A DNA stretch of 41,047 bases. It comes from Gammaproteobacteria bacterium. GTDB lineage: Bacteria > Pseudomonadota > Gammaproteobacteria > Burkholderiales > Sulfuricellaceae. The notes under the pieces were generated by a model, which ran no database searches, had not been told where the DNA came from, and saw nothing but the letters and a program-made list of their open reading frames with translations. Location: positions 1 to 41,047 of the forward strand of contig JAHJJI010000018.1 in NCBI GenBank assembly GCA_018823025.1. Reading direction: 5' to 3'. Shown here one piece after another: positions 9,301 to 16,203 of this stretch. A program made the position numbers and the translations under genes. Numbering within the stretch: position 1 is the first letter of the stretch; each line of letters opens with the position of its first letter.

Positions 9301-11827
9301 GTTTCCACACGATGCCGATTTTGTGTGCCGAAGTTGGCAAGGTAAGTGCAGTGATTCTGGATTTCCAGTAGCTTACCCTTGCTGGGTCGGGGGTCAGATA
9401 GGGCACATGATTGGGAATGGTATCCAGTGTCGTGTCGAAGGCCAATGGCAGTGAGAGTAAGGAGCACTGCCATTGCCATGGTGACTGATCGGCAGGGGCA
9501 GTCTCCAGGATTTCTACATTGGGAAACGAACGGCGAAACAAGGTCAGCAATGGAGGAGCAACCACGATACTGACGCAATTCGCAAAGCGATTCGCCGCCA
9601 GAGGCAGATAGCGGGAGAACTGAATCTGGTCGCCTAAGCCCTGTTCCCGGAAAACCAGCAGTCTGTCACCAGGTAATGGGATTTGGCCTTTCCATTGGGA
9701 CAAATCGGTGTTGGGGCGAAGAAGAAGCTTTGGCGAGAAAGTTTCCCAGCGGTACTCATATTCTGGCCAGCCTTCGGAGAGCCTTCCCATCGTTAGCAGG
9801 ATAAGGCTCAAGCTATGGTGCGCCTTGGGATAGTCCGGCTTGATTTCCAGCGCACGTCGGCAGCAGGTCTCGGCCTCGGCCAGTCGTCCCAGATCGAGGA
9901 AAGTGTTGCCCAGATTGTTATGTGCCTCGGCCAAATCCGGCTTAATTTCTATGGCCCGTCGGTAACAGACGGAGGCATCTTCCAGTCGCCCCATGTCATG
10001 AAGGGTAACGGCCAGATTGCAATGTGCCTGAGCATAATCCGGCTTGAGTTCCAGCGCTCTGCGCAGGCTCGCTTCAGACTCGTCCATCCGGCCGAGTTTC
10101 TGAAGCGTGGTGCCCAGGTTGTTATGAGCCTCGACATTATCGGGTTTGATCTGTAGCGCGCGTCGATAGCAGGTTTCGGCCTCATCCAGCCGGTCCAGCG
10201 CTTGAAGCGTAACGCCCAGATTGCTGTAAGTCTCGGCGTTATCCGGCTGAATTTCCAGCGCCCTGCGCAGGCTCACTTCGGCCTCGTCCAGTCGCCCTGA
10301 TTGATGAAGCGTGACACCCAGATTGCTGTGAGCATCAGCGTAAGCTGGGTTGATTTGTAATGCCCGTCGGTAGCTGGCTTCAGCCTCGCCCAGGCGACCC
10401 AGGTTGTAAAGTGTGACACCCAGGATGTGATGGGCCTCCACGTCCCCCGGCGATAGCTCGACTGCTTTTTGCATGGGCGCCAGCGCATCCGCATTGCGCC
10501 CCATCTGCTTAAGTAATGCCCCTAGTACCTTCCAGCCAAATTCATGCAAGGGGAAACGTTCAGTCATTGACTGAGCAAGGGATGTCGCCTCTGAGAGGCT
10601 TCCCTTACTAAAAAGGGTCAGCAGTGTATTGATCTCTTGAGGATCGGGTTTCTTTTCGGCTTGAGTGCCGGGGCGTTCTGCGGCCCGTGGGCCAGCTTCC
10701 AGACGCTGCGCCAGCACTTCTACATCATTTCCCTCCAAGCCTTGTTGCCGTGCAAGCGCCAGAATTTGCCGCGCATCCTCCAGTTGGCCGGCCTGAAACA
10801 GTGCATCGATATAACTCAACCAGTATTGCCCGCGTGCCGGGTCGGCATCCAGCGCCGCCATGAAATAGGGCAGGCCGGCAGCAGGTTGATTAGTCTGCAC
10901 CGCGATCATTCCCAGGTTGTAGTTTGCCTCTGGATGGTTCGGCTGGGTTTGCAGGATAGCCTGGTAGCGTTCCCCGGCTTCTTGAAGCAGGCCGGACCGG
11001 TGGAGAGTGACTGCCTGCTGGAGAGGCTGCGTGATCGATTGCGAGTCAGGTTGCTGCGAAAGGGTATTAACGGTAATTAGTTTCTCAAGGTGAACGGCCC
11101 AATGGGGTATTTTGGTGAAGAATGCGTGCATTCCCACGTCAAAACTTACGAAATTAAATCCATATTTTTGAGCAAGAATTGTGAGGCTTTTCCGTGAAAA
11201 CAAACTGATGTGTCCATTTCTTGGCGATGCGTACCACCAATCAATTCTTTGGCCGGGATTGATTTGTCCATCGGACAATAAGGTTGAAAATAATACCAGA
11301 CCATTCGGGGCAAGCAAGGAACGCAAGTTGGACATTAATTCAAGTACGTTCGGAACATGCTCGAAAACTTCAAATGCTGTAATCAGATCAAACTTCCCCA
11401 ACTGACCAATATGAGTATTTCTGTCCACGAACGGATCGTAAGAACTGGACTGCCAATTTGATTCTTTTAGAAGTCTGGCAAGAAGCCCAGCGCCGCCACC
11501 ATAGTCAAGATGTTTTATCGAATGAGTTTGATCGCCAAACATGGCGATCAAATTGGTGGCATTTGTACGAGGCCTAAGCTCAACGTAGTCCGGATCTACG
11601 ATGGCATATTCATCGTTATATATTTTTTTCTCGAATTCATCGGGACTCCAGGCCGCAATCTCAGGTGCAAAACAAAAGCCGCATTTGCCGCAGCGGGCGT
11701 AATAGATGGGAATCCCCGCTTGGGGAAGGAATTTACCATTTGCTTCCTCGCAAGACTTGTTGAAATCAACAACATCAAATAAAGAGCAAGTTCCGGCACA
11801 GACAGGACAGGATAAATTTGGATTCAT
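6362..11827 (-). CDS. Giant methyltransferase-TPR-GT9-like-TPR-OGT fusion
   Basis: A single 1821-residue protein. Residues 1-60 hold Cys pairs (C7/C10, C46/C49), probably zinc-binding. Residues 85-240 are a class I SAM methyltransferase (HLDYGGGAG, FDLITAFEVFEHVPN). Residues 265-380 and 400-690 are TPR repeats. Residues 700-975 resemble GT9 enzymes (FREQGLGDQIQF, KIGIVWKPGSG, SVDTSVVHLAGGLGRPVWLF). Residues 1005-1430 are about a dozen further TPRs. Residues 1465-1821 match the O-GlcNAc transferase/SPINDLY catalytic lobe, GT41 (RVGFVSGDFSNHPVGYF, ILIDLSGHSSHNRL, PVQVSWLGYFATTG, FNNLTKMNEEV, DPFPFPGGTTSVEGLWMGVPVLT). Residues 392-527 and 1002-1137 are a clear internal duplication. It lies immediately upstream of flagellin, so flagellin O-glycosylation is the likely role, by inference. 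No good ribosome-binding site is visible before this ATG. Confidence 0.92.
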   Translation of the reverse strand: MNPNLSCPVCAGTCSLFDVVDFNKSCEEANGKFLPQAGIPIYYARCGKCGFCFAPEIAAWSPDEFEKKIYNDEYAIVDPDYVELRPRTNATNLIAMFGDQTHSIKHLDYGGGAGLLARLLKESNWQSSSYDPFVDRNTHIGQLGKFDLITAFEVFEHVPNVLELMSNLRSLLAPNGLVLFSTLLSDGQINPGQRIDWWYASPRNGHISLFSRKSLTILAQKYGFNFVSFDVGMHAFFTKIPHWAVHLEKLITVNTLSQQPDSQSITQPLQQAVTLHRSGLLQEAGERYQAILQTQPNHPEANYNLGMIAVQTNQPAAGLPYFMAALDADPARGQYWLSYIDALFQAGQLEDARQILALARQQGLEGNDVEVLAQRLEAGPRAAERPGTQAEKKPDPQEINTLLTLFSKGSLSEATSLAQSMTERFPLHEFGWKVLGALLKQMGRNADALAPMQKAVELSPGDVEAHHILGVTLYNLGRLGEAEASYRRALQINPAYADAHSNLGVTLHQSGRLDEAEVSLRRALEIQPDNAETYSNLGVTLQALDRLDEAETCYRRALQIKPDNVEAHNNLGTTLQKLGRMDESEASLRRALELKPDYAQAHCNLAVTLHDMGRLEDASVCYRRAIEIKPDLAEAHNNLGNTFLDLGRLAEAETCCRRALEIKPDYPKAHHSLSLILLTMGRLSEGWPEYEYRWETFSPKLLLRPNTDLSQWKGQIPLPGDRLLVFREQGLGDQIQFSRYLPLAANRFANCVSIVVAPPLLTLFRRSFPNVEILETAPADQSPWQWQCSLLSLPLAFDTTLDTIPNHVPYLTPDPARVSYWKSRITALTLPTSAHKIGIVWKPGSGMKNAQFRALSLQQLGPLLELPGHTWFSLQKEPDPDKEPFVISGKLVDWTDEFSDFDDTAALVVNLDLVISVDTSVVHLAGGLGRPVWLFNSHASEWRWMRDREDCSWYPTMRIFTQKTAGDWGEVVSRMAATLQQTNQSEEARQTLTAERHNTQAEKSPNPQEINTLLTLFSEGRFIEAASLAKGMTERFPLHEFGWKALGAVFKQMGRDVEALAPMQRAAALAPGDVEAHYNLGVTLHQLGRQNEAEASYRRALQIDPAYADAYSNLGVTLQDLGRLDEAEACYRSVLKIKPDSAEAYSNLGVTLQALGRLGEAETCYRRALQITPDKAEALSNLGITLHELGRMDEAEGSLRRALEINPHYADAYFNLGITLQQMGRLDEAEACYWQALQDKPDYAEAHYNLGNTLKDLNRLGEAAVCYRRALKIKPDYADTHYNLGNTLKDLNRLDEAAVCYRQALQIKPDYADAHFNLGDTLQDLERPDEAEACYRQALQIKPDYAEAHNNLGIILKDLGRVDEAEACFRRALEIKPDYARAHTNLGNCKLDLGQLDEAEVHYRKALEIEPNYFLAHSNLLFSLNYASSESPADCFSEAVRYGHNIKNQVTSQFTEWTCAKHPERLRVGFVSGDFSNHPVGYFMESLLNQIDTKNIELIAYPTSPKTDELTARIKPFFSAWKTLFGLNDEVAAHLIHSDSVHILIDLSGHSSHNRLPVFAWKPAPVQVSWLGYFATTGVTEIDYLIADPWTLPETEEAYFTEKIWRLPETRLCFTPPDIDLAVSSLPALRNGYVTFSCFNNLTKMNEEVVALWSRVLSSVPTSRLFLKAKQLNEAAARQHTIERFAAYGIEANRLILEGFENREKYLAVYQRVDIALDPFPFPGGTTSVEGLWMGVPVLTLAGERFLSRQGVGILMNAGLPDWVARNEDDYIARATSHAADLLGLSKLRNGLRQQVMASPLMDAKRFANNFEAALYDIFQA
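7600..8600 (-). repeat. 102-bp tandem repeats encoding second TPR array
   Basis: Period-102 DNA repeats, each encoding one 34-residue TPR (pattern AExHYNLGxTLxDLxRxDEAExCYRxALxIKPDY). Adjacent units at about 7923-7985 and 8025-8087 differ at only a handful of bases, which indicates recent unit duplication by slippage or recombination. A second such array encoding the first TPR block lies at about 9810-10440. Confidence 0.9.
8417..8824 (-). repeat. Internal duplication, second copy
   Basis: Encodes residues 1002-1137 of the giant protein and is homologous at DNA and protein level to 10247-10654 (residues 392-527). Shared landmarks are PQEINTLLTLFS, MTERFPLHEFGWK, PGDVEAH and EAEASYRRALQI. The matching part includes non-TPR sequence, so it is a true segmental duplication and not simple TPR similarity. 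Confidence 0.88.
10247..10654 (-). repeat. Internal duplication, first copy
   Basis: Partner of 8417-8824, about 1.83 kb apart. The two copies bracket one TPR-plus-glycosyltransferase module, which suggests that the giant gene arose by fusing two tandem TPR-glycosyltransferase genes with a methyltransferase at the front. Confidence 0.88.
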
Positions 11828-11887
11828 GTATATTTTAGACTTGATGCCAAGTTTGATCAGGCTTCGTTATGAAGAATTACGCCGACC

Positions 11888-13213
11888 TTAACGCTCTTTC
11901 AGCATCCACATTACCTCTGCAAAAGAGGGAGCCTCCTTGCTTGCGACGGCTTCGGTCAGCTTGCCTAGGTAACTGCTGTCGTGTGCCGTCCTGCGTGCGA
12001 AAGACTGGATAAGCTGAACCACCCGCATATCGGTCAACCCTTGGTAATGACCGGCCATTCCCACCATAAACACTTGAATAATGGAGAGATTGAACACCAT
12101 TTTCCTGTATAAATCGAGAAAGCTGCCGTGTATGAATGGGAACAACTGACTGAATACATCATTCACCAGATAGTTTTCCAAGATATAACCTTTGTCGCGG
12201 AAATACGGCAGATAGTAGGAGTCGTATGCGTTATGGTAGCGAGCCAGGAGATCGGCTCCAACACCTAAGCGTGATGCTTCGTTGCCAACTAAACCATTGA
12301 CGCCGGCATTTAGACATTCCGCGAAGCGCGGATCAGCATGGTGCAGAAATTCGGCGAGGAACGCGGTGATGGCAAGCAATTTGCGTGGCAAATCGATGGG
12401 TATCTGCTCGAATTGCGTTTCGATGAAAGACGGCTCGGCAAACAGAGTGGTGAAGGATGACAGGACAGGAAAGATTTCGGCGATATTTTTGAACCCCGGG
12501 TCGCTGATTACGCGATCCACTTCGTCCAACAGATTTCCGAGTAGCATCATCCGTGCGCCCAAGGTCAATTCCCTGAATTGCAGGATATATAGCATCAAGG
12601 AGCGCAAATCATTCATGATAGAGATTTGATCGGGATCACTGATGCCGATCTGCGGTACGCGGAAGTTGATGAAATCGCGTGCGCCTAGATCAGCATCCGG
12701 TGCAGCCATGATCAGGCCGATCGGCTCTGGATGCAGCAACACTTGGCGCGCCGCCTCTGGGCAGGATATGCCCAGCGAGTATTCGTGCTGGGCGCCGAAT
12801 AGGTTGTGGAAGCGCGGGTACGTGGCGCAAGTATCAGACAGTGCTTCCGACCCCAACTCTTTCTGGATCATGCACAGCATGTCTGGCTGCAAAAACGGGC
12901 ACCGCAAATCCGCCTGCATCTTAATATAGGCGTAAGTCTGTTCGCTCTGAGGTGAATTCTCTTTTCCTAGTATCACATGACTGCGCAACAGCGGCGCCAG
13001 GGTCTCGTGCTGGCAAGCCTGATAACGAAGCCAGGTCACACGATCAATTGGAATTTTCCAGCCGGCGATGCAGCAGGAATCCTCGCACTCTGAACCGATG
13101 CAGCGAAACTTTGGGTAGTAATCAGGAAACACCGCCTGTGGTCTCGCAGTCATTTTCGGTTTTGACTTCACAATTGATTTCGGCCGTCGCTTCTTTGCCA
13201 TCTTCCCATCCAT
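11888..13213 (-). CDS. fliB: FliB-like flagellin lysine N-methylase
   Basis: FliB methylates surface lysines of flagellin; the Salmonella enzyme is reported to use a [4Fe-4S] cluster. The 441-residue product has the family's Cys pattern: FRCIGSECEDSCCIAGW (C38, C43, C47, C48), then RCPFLQPDMLC (C105, C114), DTCATYPRF (C129) and ISCPEA (C151). The remaining 270 residues are helical without recognised motifs, as usual in the family. The first 20 residues are Lys/Arg-rich; the ATG at 13153 (MTARPQAVFPDYYPKF) is an alternative start that would begin close to the conserved domain. It lies 60 bases upstream of the giant glycosyltransferase and on the same strand, consistent with a flagellin-modification operon. 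Confidence 0.88.
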   Translation of the reverse strand: MDGKMAKKRRPKSIVKSKPKMTARPQAVFPDYYPKFRCIGSECEDSCCIAGWKIPIDRVTWLRYQACQHETLAPLLRSHVILGKENSPQSEQTYAYIKMQADLRCPFLQPDMLCMIQKELGSEALSDTCATYPRFHNLFGAQHEYSLGISCPEAARQVLLHPEPIGLIMAAPDADLGARDFINFRVPQIGISDPDQISIMNDLRSLMLYILQFRELTLGARMMLLGNLLDEVDRVISDPGFKNIAEIFPVLSSFTTLFAEPSFIETQFEQIPIDLPRKLLAITAFLAEFLHHADPRFAECLNAGVNGLVGNEASRLGVGADLLARYHNAYDSYYLPYFRDKGYILENYLVNDVFSQLFPFIHGSFLDLYRKMVFNLSIIQVFMVGMAGHYQGLTDMRVVQLIQSFARRTAHDSSYLGKLTEAVASKEAPSFAEVMWMLKER

Positions 13214-13546
13214 CTGCAGATTGACCGTGTCACATCATTTCACAATGTCCTGTATGGGGCAAGAGTTACCACGTGTTGCTGAAGTCAGTATTATACAAAC
13301 AAGGAGAAGGGTTGATTCCTACGCTGACAATCCTAATGATTTCGTCATACTGGACTTCAGCAACCGATATTGGTGATCACAGCTCATGGACGGTCGGCAT
13401 TTTTCTATTCATTCCGATGCGGCCTTTTGTGGTATGTGGCAGATATGGTATTCCGGCGCATCGTGACCGCTGATTCCGGGCGAACGTGACTGATTTTGGT
13501 TTCTTCCAGAATCAGCGTTCACGATACTCGACGATGGAATTTGTTG
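13214..13546. other. Intergenic, no gene recognised
   Basis: Between the fliB start and the FkbM/TPR remnant. No convincing coding sequence, RNA gene or terminator is seen. The minus-strand frame from the remnant stays open down to 13409, but the residues (rich in Ser, Gln, Pro, His) resemble no known family. Confidence 0.4.
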
Positions 13547-13760
13547 GCGTTCTGCGGCCTGTGATCCGGCTTCCAGACGCCGAGCCAGATTGTTGAATAA
13601 ACGAGGCATGTGCCAAAATAACTGGTAATTCTGAGACCAGAGCCATTCGATCAAGGCTTGGGATTTATCGAGGCGATCATTTTCCACATATAGCAAAGGC
13701 CGTGATCTAGTCAAAACATCAACTGCGCCTTGCAGAGTAAGTAGCTCATAGTAATAACCT
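13547..13760 (-). pseudogene. 3' remnant of an FkbM methyltransferase joined to TPR-GT sequence
   Basis: Read on the minus strand, 13753-13592 encodes a piece matching the end of FkbM-family SAM methyltransferases: YELLTLQGAVDVL, then RPLLYVEND, ALIEWLWSQNYQLFWHMP and RLFN. The usual continuation of FkbM after LFN is replaced by NLARRLEAGSQAAERQ. That matches VLAQRLEAGPRAAERP in the giant fusion protein, and the DNA agrees over about 40 bases (13548-13590 against 10674-10715) with about six mismatches. The SAM-binding two-thirds of the FkbM gene is missing. The open frame running from 13963 to 13409 starts antisense inside def and is not itself a plausible gene. I read this as a decayed rearrangement product of the flagellin-modification locus. 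Confidence 0.65.
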
Positions 13761-13797
13761 GGAACACGACTGCCACAAAGGTCAAACCCACTACAGT

Positions 13798-13816
13798 CCC
13801 CCGGCAAGGCCGGGGG
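13798..13816. repeat. GC-rich perfect hairpin
   Basis: CCCCCGGC, an AAG loop, then GCCGGGGG, followed on the plus strand by TTTA. It sits at the edge where the FkbM remnant is truncated, 42 bases from the def stop. It could be the def terminator in the minus direction or an end-hairpin of an IS200/IS605 or REP-like element. No transposase is present. Confidence 0.5.
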
Positions 13817-13857
13817 TTTACCCAACTGAATTATGAAGCGCACTATCCGACATCCGT

Positions 13858-14391
13858 CTACTCGGCAACAGGTGGATTGTTTGGGAACAATTCCTCGACA
13901 AACCCAAACCGGGTCAACTCCCTGATACGCATCGGATACAACATGCCCTGTAAATGGTCGCATTCGTGCTGAACCACCCGGGAGTGAAAACCGCTCACGG
14001 TGCGGTCTATCGAATTGCCGAACTGATCGAAGCCCTGGTAGCGCAATCGCTTGTAGCGTGGCACCAAGCCGCGCAGGCCGGGGATGCTCAGGCAGCCCTC
14101 CCAGCCTTCATCCATTTCGTCACCGAGCGGTGTTAGCACCGGATTGATCAGCACCGTGTCCGGCACCAGTTCGGCATCCGGGTAGCGCGGGTTGACGGCC
14201 ACGCCGAAAATCACCACTTGCAGGCCAACCCCGATCTGTGGGGCGGCTAACCCTGCGCCGCTGAGGGCGGCCATGGTATCGCGCATGTCTTGCAACAGCT
14301 GGTGCAATTCTGCGGTATCGAATGCGGCAACTGGCGCTGCCACCTCCAGCAGCCGCGGGTCACCCATGCGCAATACGGTTTTAATCGCCAT
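13858..14391 (-). CDS. def: Peptide deformylase
   Basis: Removes the formyl group from the N-terminal methionine of new proteins; cytoplasmic Fe(II)/Zn metalloenzyme. With the start at 14391 ([15 protein letters not shown]) the product has 177 residues. All three family motifs are present: GAGLAAPQ (45-52), EGCLS (98-102, Cys100 metal ligand) and QHECDH (His142 and His146 ligands, Glu143 catalytic). A longer frame begins at 14427, but its 12 extra residues ([12 protein letters not shown]) fit no deformylase. The start overlaps the upstream phosphorylase stop by 11 bases, so the two are likely translationally coupled. It is not beside fmt in this window, so it may be one of several def genes. 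Confidence 0.96.
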   Translation of the reverse strand: MAIKTVLRMGDPRLLEVAAPVAAFDTAELHQLLQDMRDTMAALSGAGLAAPQIGVGLQVVIFGVAVNPRYPDAELVPDTVLINPVLTPLGDEMDEGWEGCLSIPGLRGLVPRYKRLRYQGFDQFGNSIDRTVSGFHSRVVQHECDHLQGMLYPMRIRELTRFGFVEELFPNNPPVAE

Positions 14392-15127
14392 CCAGCCCCA
14401 CCACGTGTTCCAGGATGAGTCGCACACGCTGCATGGCCTGATTCAGCACGACGTCGATTTCCTCGAAGCTGATGGCGTGCTTGCTGGTATTTCGCCCTGC
14501 GGCGTGATTGGCGACCACGGCAATGGCGGCATAACAAAGCCCCAACTCGCGGGCGAGCACTGCCTCCGGCATGCCGGTCATGCCCACCATGGTGGCACCG
14601 TCACGATCCAGGCGGTTGATCTCCGCAGCCGTTTCCAGGCGCGGCCCCTGCACTGCGGCATAGACGCCACCATCGACGACTTTCTCACCGGCCAACGATG
14701 CCGCCTGCATGCACTGCTGGCGCATTTTTTCGCAATAAGGCTTGGTAAAATCCACGTGGGTGACCGACTTGCCATTTCCATCAAAATAAGTGGCCTTGCG
14801 CCCGTGGGTATAGTCGATAATCTGGTCAGGTATGACAATAGAACCTGGCTCGTAATCCGGGTTGATTCCGCCGACGGTGGCGATCGACACGACATTCTTC
14901 ACCCCTTGAGCCTGCATCGCCCACATGTTGGCTTGGTAGTTGACCTCGTGTGGTGGAATGGAGTGGCCGTAACCGTGCCGTGCCATGAACACGACTTCAT
15001 GATCCTTGATCTTGCCGAAAGTCAGCGCGCCGGAAGGTTCACCATAAGGGGTACGAATCACCTGCCGATGCGTAATCTCCAGATTTGCCAGCTGGGCCAA
15101 TCCGGTGCCGCCGATAATTCCTAACAT
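14381..15127 (-). CDS. mtnP: S-methyl-5'-thioinosine/thioadenosine phosphorylase
   Basis: Phosphorolyses a methylthio-nucleoside formed from polyamine or quorum-signal synthesis, giving methylthioribose-1-phosphate and a purine base. The 248-residue product shows the PNP/MTAP family motifs IIGGTGL at the start, [27 protein letters not shown] and [17 protein letters not shown]. From memory it is closer to the Pseudomonas methylthioinosine phosphorylase (PA3004 type) than to true MTA phosphorylases; with hpt nearby, hypoxanthine is the plausible product. Exact specificity cannot be read from sequence alone. The ribosome-binding site (AGGA, about 10 bases before the ATG) lies inside the repeat element bordering the gene at 15136. 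Confidence 0.9.
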   Translation of the reverse strand: MLGIIGGTGLAQLANLEITHRQVIRTPYGEPSGALTFGKIKDHEVVFMARHGYGHSIPPHEVNYQANMWAMQAQGVKNVVSIATVGGINPDYEPGSIVIPDQIIDYTHGRKATYFDGNGKSVTHVDFTKPYCEKMRQQCMQAASLAGEKVVDGGVYAAVQGPRLETAAEINRLDRDGATMVGMTGMPEAVLARELGLCYAAIAVVANHAAGRNTSKHAISFEEIDVVLNQAMQRVRLILEHVVGLDGD

Positions 15128-15135
15128 ATAAATAT

Positions 15136-15169
15136 AGTCCTGAGTTGAAAGCAGTCCTGAGTGCTGAGT
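15136..15169 (+). repeat. Left terminal inverted repeat of four-helix-bundle cassette
   Basis: Thirty-four bases matching the reverse complement of 15629-15662 at 31 positions. It contains heptamer-like units of the type TCCTGAG/TGCTGAG, and a further GCTGAGTT unit follows at 15180-15186. Confidence 0.85.
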
Positions 15170-15191
15170 TAAAAGCAGTGCTGAGTTCCGA

Positions 15192-15557
15192 TTAAATTTG
15201 GCGCTTAATTGAAGACCTTAAACCACCTATTATTTTACCTACTTCTTCAGCCAATATACTGGCTTCATCGAATTCGGCTTCACTGATATAACCGATATCC
15301 AGCGCAATATAAAGCTGAGATCGAACTTCTGCGCATGAACCCTTTGCGATCACCAAAAATTGGTGCAATTCTGGCAAACCGCTACGCTCGAACCCTTCAG
15401 CGATATTGGACATCACTGAAACAGCAGCCCGCTGAATTTGACCCTTTAAACCATAATCCCGTGAAAATACTTCGCTCGCTGTAAGTAAATAAATTCGTTT
15501 CGTCAGTAAACGAGCCTTTTGCCACGCAACCAAGTCCTCGAACTTTTGAACTACCAT
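15192..15557 (-). CDS. Four-helix bundle protein (23S rRNA intervening-sequence/Avd-like family)
   Basis: The 121-residue product matches the family first seen as ORFs in 23S rRNA intervening sequences and related to the diversity-generating-retroelement accessory protein Avd. Diagnostic parts are [11 protein letters not shown] near the N terminus, [24 protein letters not shown] in the middle, and [26 protein letters not shown]. The protein is basic and all-helical; relatives form pentameric barrels and may bind nucleic acids, but the cellular role is unknown. GGGTGGGGGT precedes the ATG. It is not inside an rRNA gene here, and no reverse transcriptase or variable repeat is present. The gene is enclosed by 34-bp inverted repeats, which suggests that it travels with them. 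Confidence 0.9.
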   Translation of the reverse strand: MVVQKFEDLVAWQKARLLTKRIYLLTASEVFSRDYGLKGQIQRAAVSVMSNIAEGFERSGLPELHQFLVIAKGSCAEVRSQLYIALDIGYISEAEFDEASILAEEVGKIIGGLRSSIKRQI

Positions 15558-15628
15558 GACACCCCCACCCTATACAGTCCTGAGTCCTGAGTCATCGCGC
15601 AGTGATACCCACGCACTCAGCACTTCCC

Positions 15629-15662
15629 ACTCAGGACTCAGGACTGTTTTTAACTCAGGACT
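15629..15662 (-). repeat. Right terminal inverted repeat of four-helix-bundle cassette
   Basis: Partner of 15136-15169. Its outer eight bases encode the final Glu-Ser and stop codon of hpt, so the element has rewritten the hpt 3' end. Confidence 0.85.
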
Positions 15663-16203
15663 CCTTGACCGCATATATCGCGGGCAAGTTGCGCCATGCC
15701 CCGCGCACATCCATACCGAAGCCGAACACGTAGCGGTTGGGCAGGCTGATCCCGATAAAATCGGCCTGAATGGGCTTTGGCCGGCCTGTTACCTTGTCTG
15801 AAAATACGGCGCAGCGAAACGAGCGGGCACCCAGTTCGAGCACTTTGTCGCGGATCGCCGCGAGGGTGTGGCCTTCATCCAGTATATCGTCCAGCACCAG
15901 CACTACCCGCCCCGCCACATTCTCCTTGGGCATCACCTTCCATTGCAAGGTGTTGCCCTGCGTTTCATTGCCGTAGCGGCTGGCATGGATATAATCGAAA
16001 TCCAGCGGAAAATTGAGCAGCGGCAACAGCTGGCCGCTAAAGACCACAGCGCCCCCCATCACGCTCAACACCAGAGGGTGGGATTCCCCAAGGGACGCGC
16101 CGATTTCACCGGCCATCCTTTTGACAGTGGCGGTAACTTCCTCGGCGGGACAGATTTGCTCCGCCCCATCAAGAATATCCAGTGCTTCTTGCGCCGAAAT
16201 CAT
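15655..16203 (-). CDS. hpt: Hypoxanthine-guanine phosphoribosyltransferase
   Basis: Converts hypoxanthine or guanine plus PRPP into IMP or GMP. The 182-residue product has the PRPP-binding loop [14 protein letters not shown] (residues 100-113) with the acidic pair D105-D106. [14 protein letters not shown] is the early loop, and [15 protein letters not shown] matches the flexible loop of HGPRTs. Its last residues and stop codon (Glu, Ser, TGA at 15657-15655) fall in the inverted-repeat cassette, so the native C terminus may have been trimmed or replaced. The start overlaps the galU stop by four bases. The neighbouring phosphorylase would supply hypoxanthine. Confidence 0.93.
   Translation of the reverse strand: MISAQEALDILDGAEQICPAEEVTATVKRMAGEIGASLGESHPLVLSVMGGAVVFSGQLLPLLNFPLDFDYIHASRYGNETQGNTLQWKVMPKENVAGRVVLVLDDILDEGHTLAAIRDKVLELGARSFRCAVFSDKVTGRPKPIQADFIGISLPNRYVFGFGMDVRGAWRNLPAIYAVKES

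Larger units (their letters stand above)
15136..15662. mobile_element. Repeat-bounded 527-bp cassette with four-helix-bundle gene
   Basis: A single small gene is flanked by 34-bp inverted repeats built of TCCTGAG-like heptamers, with a second inverted pair inside the right end (15574-15592 with 15629-15647, 19 of 19 complementary). It interrupts an otherwise tight hpt-mtnP operon. No target-site duplication is evident and no transposase is encoded, so it would be a non-autonomous element if mobile at all. Confidence 0.6.

Noticed and set aside
7600-10450. Regularly spaced DNA repeats as a CRISPR array
   Set aside because: The period is 102 bases, repeats are imperfect over their whole length and are translated as TPR units; there are no unique spacers and no cas genes.
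13409-13963. A 184-codon open minus-strand frame as a functional gene
   Set aside because: It starts antisense within def and only its middle part has recognisable (FkbM and TPR-GT) sequence; better explained as a remnant.
15136-15662. Diversity-generating retroelement, because of the Avd-like protein
   Set aside because: No reverse transcriptase, template repeat or variable repeat is present nearby.
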